A DNA stretch of 64,000 bases from assembly GCA_017649565.1 (NCBI GenBank), contig JAGCGO010000078.1, positions 1 to 64,000 of the forward strand, given 5' to 3'. The translations under genes and the position numbers were made by a program. The notes under the pieces were generated by a model, which saw only the letters and a list, made by a program, of their open reading frames with translations, had not been told where the DNA came from and made no database searches. This DNA comes from Fibrobacter sp. (lineage in GTDB: Bacteria; Fibrobacterota; Fibrobacteria; Fibrobacterales; Fibrobacteraceae). Numbering within the stretch: position 1 is the stretch's first letter; the number at the start of each line of letters is the position of its first letter. Positions 50,681 to 58,515 of this stretch are shown piece by piece.

Positions 50681-52414
50681 ATGCGAAAACTTCGGGTCTG
50701 TTTTTCGTTTGTTTTCGTGGCCGTTGTTGCTATGGGCTTGGCGGCCTGCGGTGATGACGACAGCGACTTAAGTTCGCGTGCTGACCAGCAACCCGATGAT
50801 GTGCTCGCGCCCATCGATGACCAGAGTGACAGCACCGTCGATTCCCTGACAGAGGATGAACCGGAAAACCGGCTCAATGAAAAAGAGAATGCTGGAAAAA
50901 ACTCCAGTAGTAGTAAGAAAACCAGTAGCTCCAGCAGCAAGAAAGCCAGTTCCAGTAGTGGCAAAGAATCCGTCTCCAGCAGTTCCGAGTCCAAGTCGTC
51001 GGATAGCGGTAAAGATAAGGGTAGTTCCAGCAGTGAATCGTCCAGCAGCGCAGTTAGTTCCTCGAGTATGCCAACGTCATCTAGTAGGGGTAAGGACGGG
51101 AGTCTCTACGATGCCGCAAACAACACCCTGACGGACTATCGCGATGGTCAGATTTACAGGACTACCTCCATAGGCATACAGACTTGGATGGCTGAAAACT
51201 TGAACTACGTCTATTTACAACCCACAGCAGAATTAGATTCCAGTAGTTTCTGCTATAACGATAGTGTGAGTTATTGCGAGAAATATGGTCGCCTGTATCT
51301 GTGGAGTGCCGCGATGGATAGTGTGGGCACATGGTCTACGAATGGTATGGGTTGCGGCTATGGCAAGACTTGTTCGCCTGCTTATCCGGTGCGTGGAGTT
51401 TGTCCCGAGGGGTGGCATTTGCCTATTTATGATGAATGGATGATCTTGTTTGCAAATGTGGGTGGTGCGTCAACGGCGGCTGCGGTTCTCAAAACACAGA
51501 TGGGATGGAAGAATGGTAACGGCAGCTCTGATGCTTTTGGTTTCTCGGCATTGCCTGCTGGCTATTATGGTGATGGCGGTTTTCTCAACGAGGGCTACGG
51601 TGTCTACTTTTGGAATGCCACGGAAGGCAATGACAATGATGCCTACCACGTGTTCTTGGGCTACCCCTATCACGACGACGCGTTCCTAGGCAACGGTAGT
51701 AAGTACCGTGAATATTCAGTTCGTTGCATCAAGGACGACATCGCTTCCGACATGACGCAATCTGTTGACCCGTCGACCGTAGTTAAGGGGGTTATGACTG
51801 ACGAACGCGATGGTCAGACGTACAAAATAGTCACTATCGGCACGCAGACCTGGATGGCGGAGAACCTCAACTATGCTTACACTGGCGTTCCTTACAATTA
51901 TAAAGGATTCACCTCCGATTCCACTAGTTGGTGTTATGACAACAATCCGGATAACTGCACCAAGTACGGCCGCCTTTACTCGTGGAGCGCCGCGATGGAT
52001 AGTGCGGGAACATGGACTACGAACGGCAAGGGTTGCGGCGATAACATCACATGCTTCCCGACGTACCCTGTGCGCGGCGTATGCCCCGAGAGCTGGCACC
52101 TACCTACGCGAACGGAGTGGAATACGCTATTTACCGCAGTTGGCGGACTATCAATGGCGTGCAAGATGCTCAAGTTCGCTAGTGGCTGGTACGACAACGG
52201 GTTGGATGCCTATTCCTTTGCTGCGTTGCCTGCTGGCTTCAGGTCTTATGATGAAAATTACTACGACATGGGCGGCTCCGCGGGTTTCTGGAGTTCTACT
52301 GAATACGAAAGCAACAAAGCGAACTACGTGTACTTGTACTATTGTGACAAAATTCTGTTTCAGAGCAACTTCTACAAGGAATCCGGGACCTCTGTTCGCT
52401 GCCTCAAGGATTAA
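50681..52414 (+). CDS. Lipoprotein with two FISUMP domains
   Basis: 577 residues. Lipobox L-A-A-C (Cys23) then GDDDSD. Residues ~60-140 are a Ser/Lys-rich linker (S-S-S-S-K-K-T-S type). Domain 1 (~150-345): YRDGQIYRTTSIGIQTWMA, CEKYGRLYLWSAAMDS, GVCPEGWHLPIYDEW, FGFSALPAGYYG and SVRCIKDD. Domain 2 (~370-577) repeats the same signatures: DERDGQTYKIVTIGTQTWMA, CTKYGRLYSWSAAMDS, GVCPESWHLPTRTEWN, YSFAALPAGF and SVRCLKD. A recent internal duplication is likely. A poorly matched SD precedes the ATG. Confidence 0.93.
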   Translation: MRKLRVCFSFVFVAVVAMGLAACGDDDSDLSSRADQQPDDVLAPIDDQSDSTVDSLTEDEPENRLNEKENAGKNSSSSKKTSSSSSKKASSSSGKESVSSSSESKSSDSGKDKGSSSSESSSSAVSSSSMPTSSSRGKDGSLYDAANNTLTDYRDGQIYRTTSIGIQTWMAENLNYVYLQPTAELDSSSFCYNDSVSYCEKYGRLYLWSAAMDSVGTWSTNGMGCGYGKTCSPAYPVRGVCPEGWHLPIYDEWMILFANVGGASTAAAVLKTQMGWKNGNGSSDAFGFSALPAGYYGDGGFLNEGYGVYFWNATEGNDNDAYHVFLGYPYHDDAFLGNGSKYREYSVRCIKDDIASDMTQSVDPSTVVKGVMTDERDGQTYKIVTIGTQTWMAENLNYAYTGVPYNYKGFTSDSTSWCYDNNPDNCTKYGRLYSWSAAMDSAGTWTTNGKGCGDNITCFPTYPVRGVCPESWHLPTRTEWNTLFTAVGGLSMACKMLKFASGWYDNGLDAYSFAALPAGFRSYDENYYDMGGSAGFWSSTEYESNKANYVYLYYCDKILFQSNFYKESGTSVRCLKD

Positions 52415-52555
52415 TAAGGCGTGTGTCGCGGCAATTAAGCGTGCTTGAGTTGCCAGGACTAGCAAGCCGAGCGAATTTGTCGTCAAGTTTACTTGAACGA
52501 CCATTTCTGAGATTTATGGAAAAAGGTGAACTTTAAAATATACCATTTGGTATTC

Positions 52556-52713
52556 TCGGCTTCGGGCGCCCGCTGCGCGAGCCGAAGCCTCGCCCTACGG
52601 GCTTAAAGCTTACGCTTCAAGTTCTAAAATTTTTCAGTTATGCTCACTGCGTTCGCATGTGAAAAATTTTAGTCGGACCCTCTTCTCGGGTCTTCGTCGC
52701 CTTTTTATCCCGG
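52556..52713. repeat. 158-bp structured direct repeat, copy 1
   Basis: Near-identical to 52741-52898 (185 bp downstream). Three hairpins: GGCTTCGG...CCGAAGCC; CTAAAATTTTTCA...TGAAAAATTTTAG (13-bp arms); GACCC-tcttctc-GGGTC. No coding potential that I trust. The gap 52415-52555 before it shows nothing recognisable. Confidence 0.9.
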
Positions 52714-52740
52714 CACGTAAAAAATGGGAAAAGGGACGAC

Positions 52741-52898
52741 TCGGCTTCGGGCGCCCGCTACGCGAGCCGAAGCCTCGCCCTGCGGGCTTAAAGCTTACGC
52801 TTCAAGTTCTAAAATTTTTCAGTTATGCTCACTGCGTTCGCATGTGAAAAATTTTAGGCGGACCCTCTTCTCGGGTCCTCGTCACCTTTTTATCCCGG
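52741..52898. repeat. 158-bp structured direct repeat, copy 2
   Basis: Second copy of the same element with only a few changes, ending where the tRNA-Gly terminator begins. The spacer between copies has GGGAAAAGGGAC (52726-52737), which also occurs at the tRNA-Gly 3' end (52945-52956, plus-strand reading). Confidence 0.9.
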
Positions 52899-52899
52899 T

Positions 52900-52940
52900 C
52901 TAAACGAAAAAAGACACCGTAAAGGTGTCTTTTTCGTTTA
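52900..52940 (-). terminator. Terminator after tRNA-Gly
   Basis: Minus strand AAAAGACACC-tttac-GGTGTCTTTTTT; outer CTAAACGA/TCGTTTAG arms extend the stem. Confidence 0.9.
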
Positions 52941-52941
52941 G

Positions 52942-53014
<73 letters not shown>

Positions 53015-53050
53015 GGGGTGCCCCAATTATAGATAATTAAATTAGGGTTG

Positions 53051-54121
53051 TCAAGGGGTGTGGAGAGAAAAAATTAAAATTTCTTTCTTTTTTCCCCTCA
53101 GTTCGAAAAATCCTTCCTTGTGGCAGTAAAATTCGTGGGGTAAGGGCAGGGGAAGCTTGAGGTAGAGGTCTTCCGATATCAAGAAATCTTTCCCCAGCTT
53201 GGTGCAGAGGCTCTGGATTCGGCTGGTGGTGTTCAGCACGTCGCCGTGGTAGGCCATTTCGCTGCCGAAGTTCCCGACTTCCGTGGATATGACCTTGCCG
53301 CAGTGCACTCCCGCCTTGAACGAGGGGGCCACTCCGTATTTCTTGAGAAACCTGGGCTTTGTCCTGTCGAGGCAGACGGCGAAATCGTAGAAACAGTTGA
53401 TGGGGCGGGCCTTTTTCTTGCAAGCGGACGTTTTCCAGGTCAGGAAGGCTCCGTCGCCGGCGATCTGGTAGATGTCTCCCCGGTTTTCCGCGCAGCAGTT
53501 GGAGAGCAACTTGTAGTAGTCTTTCATGAAGCTGCTGTACTTGACATGTCCCAGTTCCTCGGCCAGTTCTGTCGAATGGCGCAGGTCAATGAACATGAAT
53601 ATCAGGTCTTCCTCGACGGGGTCCTGGTACTTGCCGAGTATCGTGTTGATGAACACGCGCGTGCCGAATTTCTTGTGTACCGTGTTCGTGAACGTGAACG
53701 TGTGCGCGAGCAGGAACATCAGTGCGATCGTGGTTAGGCATTCGGGCGACGAGAACGCTTCGCCAATCATGGCCAGTCCGTGCGTGGTGATGAGCCGGTT
53801 GGATTCGGGGCCCATCTCCCAAAGGAGAATGCACATGGCGTAGTTGATGCTGATGTTTGTGATAAAGTAAAATGAGCGGATCAGCAGTGCGGCGGGGACG
53901 CTGCGGTGGTCCATTTCGTCTTGCAGGACGACTACGTCGTATATTCCGTGCGAGAGCCCTACGAAAATGGAAAGCTGCAGCATGAAGAAAAGCCTGTCGA
54001 GGCTGAAGTTGCCAAAAGCGGTCATGCCGAGTGCTGTCGCGATGACGGTCACCAAGACCCAACCTGCAATGTAGTTGCAGATTGCTTTGAACTTGCGGGC
54101 TGTCATTCGGTTTATGAACAT
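53051..54121 (-). CDS. Membrane-bound class III adenylate/guanylate cyclase
   Basis: 356 residues. Four TM helices in ~12-150 (GWVLVTVIATALGMTAFG, FFMLQLSIFVGLSHGIYD, SFYFITNISINYAMCILLW, CLTTIALMFLLAHTFTF) then a class III cyclase domain: MFIDLRHSTELAEELG (first metal Asp), YQIAGDGAFLTW (second metal Asp in G-D-G), SFKAGVHCGKVIS and YHGDVLNTTSRIQSLC (Asn/Arg transition-state residues). It makes a cyclic nucleotide, most likely cAMP; specificity is not certain. The start is 3 bp after a 59-codon membrane-protein gene. Confidence 0.9.
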   Translation of the reverse strand: MFINRMTARKFKAICNYIAGWVLVTVIATALGMTAFGNFSLDRLFFMLQLSIFVGLSHGIYDVVVLQDEMDHRSVPAALLIRSFYFITNISINYAMCILLWEMGPESNRLITTHGLAMIGEAFSSPECLTTIALMFLLAHTFTFTNTVHKKFGTRVFINTILGKYQDPVEEDLIFMFIDLRHSTELAEELGHVKYSSFMKDYYKLLSNCCAENRGDIYQIAGDGAFLTWKTSACKKKARPINCFYDFAVCLDRTKPRFLKKYGVAPSFKAGVHCGKVISTEVGNFGSEMAYHGDVLNTTSRIQSLCTKLGKDFLISEDLYLKLPLPLPHEFYCHKEGFFELRGKKKEILIFSLHTP

Positions 54122-54124
54122 AGG

Positions 54125-54304
54125 CTAATGGATGAACAGGGGCAAGCACCAGATGATGACGATGAGCAGGATGTCGGCGGACGCGTCCTTTAACAGGACC
54201 GTAGAGGCTAGCAGGAGGAAAAGGGTGGACACGGAGAGAAACACTCCGAACCCTAACCATTTTCGTAGCTTTTGCGGAATTTTTGCAAAGAACCTGCTAG
54301 TCAT
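54125..54304 (-). CDS. Small two-helix membrane protein upstream of the cyclase
   Basis: 59 residues. N-terminal basic tail (MTSRFFAKIPQKLRKW), then two hydrophobic helices (LGFGVFLSVSTLFLLLAS and ADILLIVIIWCLPLFI) joined by a short loop with K-D. AAGG lies before the ATG at 54304. The stop is 3 bp before the cyclase start codon, so the two are translationally linked. No known family. It may be a subunit or regulator of the cyclase's membrane domain; inference from position only. Confidence 0.6.
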   Translation of the reverse strand: MTSRFFAKIPQKLRKWLGFGVFLSVSTLFLLLASTVLLKDASADILLIVIIWCLPLFIH

Positions 54305-54400
54305 ATGCCCTTATATAACTAAATTTTTTTCAAGTAAACGAACTTTTTTTTCGATACCGGCAAAAAATTGGTCCGGAAAAGGCTGTTAGGACGGCTGGCT

Positions 54401-55546
54401 ATGCTTGGAATCTACATTCATGTGCCTTTTTGCGAAAAAGTCTGCGATTATTGCGATTTTCGCGTGATGCCGGCGTCTTCCTCCAACTTGTTCTATGAAT
54501 ATACGGACCTGCTCGTTCGCGAGATGGAGGGTTTTGCGCGTGCGAATCCCGGTGCGCTCGAAACGGCGGAAACGCTCTATCTGGGGGGCGGGACTCCTTC
54601 GCTCTTGCCGGGGGATTGCCTTGCGCGTGTATTTGATTCGCTTCGCGGTCTCGGGGTCGACGTGCCGCGACTGCGCGAAGTCACGATGGAATTCAATCCG
54701 GAATCCTGCAATGACTCGACGGTGGACCTTGCCCGCGAGTGCGGTGTGGGGCGTTTCAGTCTCGGGCTCCAGTCGTTCCGGAGCGAGATCCTAGAAAGGA
54801 TAGGGAGGCGCCATTCCGTGGAGGTGGGCCTCCGTGCGCTGGAACTGCTGTGCTCGCAGCCGGGGATAGAGGTCAACGGGGATCTCATGTTCAACCTGCC
54901 GGGACAATCCCCTGACCAGTTCCTTGGCGACCTGGACAGGTTAGCCGATTTCCCGCTGAACCACGTGAGTTTTTATGGCCTTACGGTGGCCGGGCGGACA
55001 CGTCTTGGGCACAGGATCGCCCGTGGCGAACTTTCGGTGGACGAGGACCTGTACGGCGAGATGTATCTCCGGGGAGTGGACTTGCTTGGAGAGAAGGGGT
55101 TTGAACGGTACGAGGTTTCCAATTTTTGCCGTTCGGGCAAGTGGAGTATCCACAACAAGAATTATTGGGACCGGGGGGAATACATCGGGTTTGGGCCGGG
55201 CGCACACTCCTATTTTCGCGGGGTGCGCTTCAATGCTCCGGAAATTTATCCGAGATGGCGCGAATTTGTCCTTAACGGGATGCCGCGGTCCGGGCTTAGT
55301 TTGGATGCTTTGACCCCGGACGACATCTGGACCGAACGAGTCTGGCTTTCCTTGCGGCAGAGCGCGGGGCTGGACCTGGATAAACTCCGTGCCGAGGGCA
55401 TTGAACTTGATACGTCAAGTTATTCGAAATGGATCAAGGAAGGTTGTCTGACATTGGAGGGAAATTTGCTCCGGCTGGTTGGCCGCGGCTGGTTACTCAT
55501 GGATTCCGTCGTGACCGATGTTCTAAACGGATATATTCCAAATTGA
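54401..55546 (+). CDS. hemW: HemW-like radical SAM protein (coproporphyrinogen III oxidase family)
   Basis: 381 residues from the ATG at 54401. An upstream TTG would add 11 residues, but family members begin close to the L-G-I-Y-I-H-V-P-F-C segment. Radical-SAM motif FCEKVCDYCDF (C11-x3-C15-x2-C18), LYLGGGTPSLLPG, VTMEFNPES, RFSLGLQSFRSEIL, NGDLMFNLPGQSPDQF, and the C-terminal RYEVSNF...NYWDRGEYIGFGPGAHSY portion. HemW is a heme chaperone rather than the oxygen-independent oxidase; the two are hard to separate by eye. Confidence 0.85.
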   Translation: MLGIYIHVPFCEKVCDYCDFRVMPASSSNLFYEYTDLLVREMEGFARANPGALETAETLYLGGGTPSLLPGDCLARVFDSLRGLGVDVPRLREVTMEFNPESCNDSTVDLARECGVGRFSLGLQSFRSEILERIGRRHSVEVGLRALELLCSQPGIEVNGDLMFNLPGQSPDQFLGDLDRLADFPLNHVSFYGLTVAGRTRLGHRIARGELSVDEDLYGEMYLRGVDLLGEKGFERYEVSNFCRSGKWSIHNKNYWDRGEYIGFGPGAHSYFRGVRFNAPEIYPRWREFVLNGMPRSGLSLDALTPDDIWTERVWLSLRQSAGLDLDKLRAEGIELDTSSYSKWIKEGCLTLEGNLLRLVGRGWLLMDSVVTDVLNGYIPN

Positions 55547-55720
55547 ACTGATCCAGACGATTTTTCCCGTTTTTTGAGGGATTTCGCCCCTTGACGGCGT
55601 CTTTTTCCTGTAATTCCGAAATCGGTGTGATATTCGCCTCACCTTTGAAAGTAAACGAAACTTATCGTTGCCAAAAGATATATATTGGTATTTGTAGTTT
55701 TTTATTGTTGGAGCACCTGA

Positions 55721-58495
55721 ATGAGACTGCATATTGCAAGCATTCTTAAGTTTTCGGCATTGTCCCTGTTGCTGGCGGGGACGAGCGCTTTGGCCGATGA
55801 CCCGATCGACTGTATCGACTTTGAAGGTTCCCCGAGCCCCTATTGCCTGTATTCGCGTATTGAATCCTCTAGACGGTTCAATTTGTACACGTTGGACGAG
55901 GGTGTCCAGGTCAAGAAAGATTCTCACGGACTCCCGACCAACTCCAAGCGCAATGTCGACTTTTACGTCTATGCCCCGAAGGCCGATAACGATTCCGTCG
56001 ATATCGTCCTGAAACCCGATACCGCGGTCACCAACCTGATGAAGGTCAATTCCCTGGATTCCGGTTTCCGCTGGTTCGGAGTCAGTGCTTCCTATCCGGT
56101 ATTCAATGTCCCTGTCGGAACGCTGACCGACAAGAATGGGGCTCCCCAGATTGTCGCCTACTACAACTTTTACGCACCGGCCATCCAGTATTGCTGGACT
56201 GCTGATTGCGACAGCGTCGTGACGGGTGCTTCCGACCTGAACTTGGACGTGGGCGAATCCACCACGCTCTATGCAAGGGCCTACATCCCTGTCGGTCCCG
56301 ATTCCGGCGCTACCGACTCGACTCTCGTGAAGAGCTTCTACTTCTCGACCCAGGGTGCCGGCGACAACCTGCGCTTCGAATCTCTGGCCGGTGAAAAGCT
56401 CCCCGAACGCGATGGGCTTGGAGTCCAGATTGACTTTACTCCCGAAGACCACGGCATTGTCGGCTTTGTCGTTGTTGCTGTGGATACCGGCCGTACCGAT
56501 CCCGGCGAGGCATTTTCGCTTAACGGCTACCCGTCCGGCTACGATAACGATGGCTACCCCGAGTTTATCGTGAACGGGACCTTCCCGGGCAAGCTGACCA
56601 TCAACGACCGCAATCTCCCGCATCTCGACAGTGCCTGCGTGTACGATACCGACGGTGACGGTCTCGGTGACAAGATTGTTTCCTGGTACAGCGGCGACCG
56701 CGATTCTGTCGTGTTGACGGACTTCGCCTACAGCTGGCCTACCGACGACGATTTCGGTAAGTGGGTGTCGTACAAGGATGCCCAGGGCAAGGCGGGCAAG
56801 CTCAAGTCTGAAATGAGCTTCGACGCGCTCAACATGTCTCCTTCGGGCAACGACGCGCTGGGCGCTCTGAAAGTGGCGGTCCAGTCCCAGTTTACAGGCA
56901 TTGACGACACTCTGCGCAGCGACCTGGTCGACCGTATCGGTGCGGTCATCCAGAGGGCGTCCATTCTTTACGGCGAGAACGACAAGGATGTTCTTATCGT
57001 CAAGTTCAACAAGGACATAGACACATCCTGGACCAAGGGTAAGGGCTTTATCCTGAACGGCAAGGAACTTGCCGAAACCGCCATCGAGAAGAATGGCGAC
57101 GAGTGGCGCTTCACGGTGGACAAGGGAACCGTGAAGGTGGGCGACATGATCCGCATATCGGTCGATGGCGGAATCCAGGCTGCCGACGGCAACAAGACCG
57201 GGAAGAACCACGAAGTGCCCGTGCAGAATGCGGGCGGCATTTATGCCACCAACGAGAACAACGGCTTCTACGACCGCGATGGCGACGGCACCATGGATAG
57301 CGCATCCATCGGTTTCCAGAACGCGCTTTCGAGCGATGACCTCAAGACGACGACCATTTCCCTGTACTGGCTGGATTCCAAGAGCGAGGTCCACGAACTC
57401 AAGTTCAATAACCTGGACTCGCTGCTCAAGAAGGGCGTGATCACGCTGTCCGAAGATGGCACTATCATCGGCTTTGACCTGAGTGACAGCAAGTACGACA
57501 TCAAGGAGATGCTCACCAATATCGACTCGACGAACGCCGTACTGAACAAGCCGTATGGCTATGCCAAGATGACGAATACGATCTCCATCGCCGGTCACAA
57601 GGACTCTACCGTAACGACGATGCTTGGCATGCACGACCGCATGTCTCCGGTCATCTCGGGGACGTTCCTGAGTCCCGAATCCTTCCAGAAGGCGACTCCC
57701 GACGTGTTTACCGTGACCTTTACCGAACCTGTCGACACGACCGCCTTCGAACTTTCCAAGGACGACCTTGCGTTCTATGTCGACGGCAAGTGGGTTCATT
57801 ACGGGCTCGGCTCGCACAGCTGGTCCGACGATGGCAAGACGCTCAAGCTGTTCCTCGAAGGGGGAGTCGATCTCTCTGATCGCATGAACCCCGCGGATTC
57901 TGTCCGGTTCAGCAACTACGAAAAGAGCTTTACCGATCTCGAGGGCAACTGCGTTCGCGAAGATGCCCCGACGGTCATGGTCGAAGGTGACCCGCGCGTC
58001 ATCGTGAAGACGACTTCGCTTGCAACACTTGAACGCGCTGTCCTCCTGGCCGACAAGGCTGCATTTACGGAACGTTTCGTCGAAGAGGACGTGCGCATGG
58101 ATTCCGAAATGAAGAAGTCGCTGGGCGTGCTTCTCGATATCGGCTTCTCGACAATCATGAAGTCCGACACCGCCGGCGGAGCCGCGCTGGATCTCGAAAA
58201 GATCGGCCTCAGCTGGGAACTGGACGTGTTTACGAACCTGGGCGCCTACGTGGCTAGCGCTTCCGGCGACATCCGCTGCAGTGACAAGTCCTTTGGCGGC
58301 AACTGCTTCGAAAATGCGCGCAAGCTTTACCTGCGCTGGAACATGCGCGCGAACAGCGGTCGCAAGGTCGGCGTCGGTGTGTATGTTGCCAAGTTGAGAG
58401 TAAAGGTGTTTGGAGCTAAGGAATCGTTTAAAGTGGAAAGAATTTACAACTGGGGCATCCGGGCTGGCTCGGACGGTCTTACGTTGGGTGATTGA
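55721..58495 (+). CDS. Giant secreted protein with Ca-binding-like DxDxDG motifs (paralogue 1)
   Basis: 924 residues. Signal peptide LLLAGTSALA|DD. Repeated beta-rich domains with D-x-D-x-D-G loops: YDTDGDGLGDKIVSW (about 308) and DRDGDGTMDSASIGF (about 516), the thrombospondin-3-like pattern. An SbsA-type Ig-like segment (VFTVTFTEPVDTTAFE, ~665) is followed by a C-terminal FGGNCFENARKLYLRWNMRA...GRKVGVGVYVAKLRVKV module resembling FlgD-Ig C-termini. Function not recognised; an outer-surface role is inferred. It ends 20 bp before its larger paralogue. Confidence 0.85.
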   Translation: MRLHIASILKFSALSLLLAGTSALADDPIDCIDFEGSPSPYCLYSRIESSRRFNLYTLDEGVQVKKDSHGLPTNSKRNVDFYVYAPKADNDSVDIVLKPDTAVTNLMKVNSLDSGFRWFGVSASYPVFNVPVGTLTDKNGAPQIVAYYNFYAPAIQYCWTADCDSVVTGASDLNLDVGESTTLYARAYIPVGPDSGATDSTLVKSFYFSTQGAGDNLRFESLAGEKLPERDGLGVQIDFTPEDHGIVGFVVVAVDTGRTDPGEAFSLNGYPSGYDNDGYPEFIVNGTFPGKLTINDRNLPHLDSACVYDTDGDGLGDKIVSWYSGDRDSVVLTDFAYSWPTDDDFGKWVSYKDAQGKAGKLKSEMSFDALNMSPSGNDALGALKVAVQSQFTGIDDTLRSDLVDRIGAVIQRASILYGENDKDVLIVKFNKDIDTSWTKGKGFILNGKELAETAIEKNGDEWRFTVDKGTVKVGDMIRISVDGGIQAADGNKTGKNHEVPVQNAGGIYATNENNGFYDRDGDGTMDSASIGFQNALSSDDLKTTTISLYWLDSKSEVHELKFNNLDSLLKKGVITLSEDGTIIGFDLSDSKYDIKEMLTNIDSTNAVLNKPYGYAKMTNTISIAGHKDSTVTTMLGMHDRMSPVISGTFLSPESFQKATPDVFTVTFTEPVDTTAFELSKDDLAFYVDGKWVHYGLGSHSWSDDGKTLKLFLEGGVDLSDRMNPADSVRFSNYEKSFTDLEGNCVREDAPTVMVEGDPRVIVKTTSLATLERAVLLADKAAFTERFVEEDVRMDSEMKKSLGVLLDIGFSTIMKSDTAGGAALDLEKIGLSWELDVFTNLGAYVASASGDIRCSDKSFGGNCFENARKLYLRWNMRANSGRKVGVGVYVAKLRVKVFGAKESFKVERIYNWGIRAGSDGLTLGD

Positions 58496-58515
58496 TTTTT
58501 TTGGAGGATAGAGAC

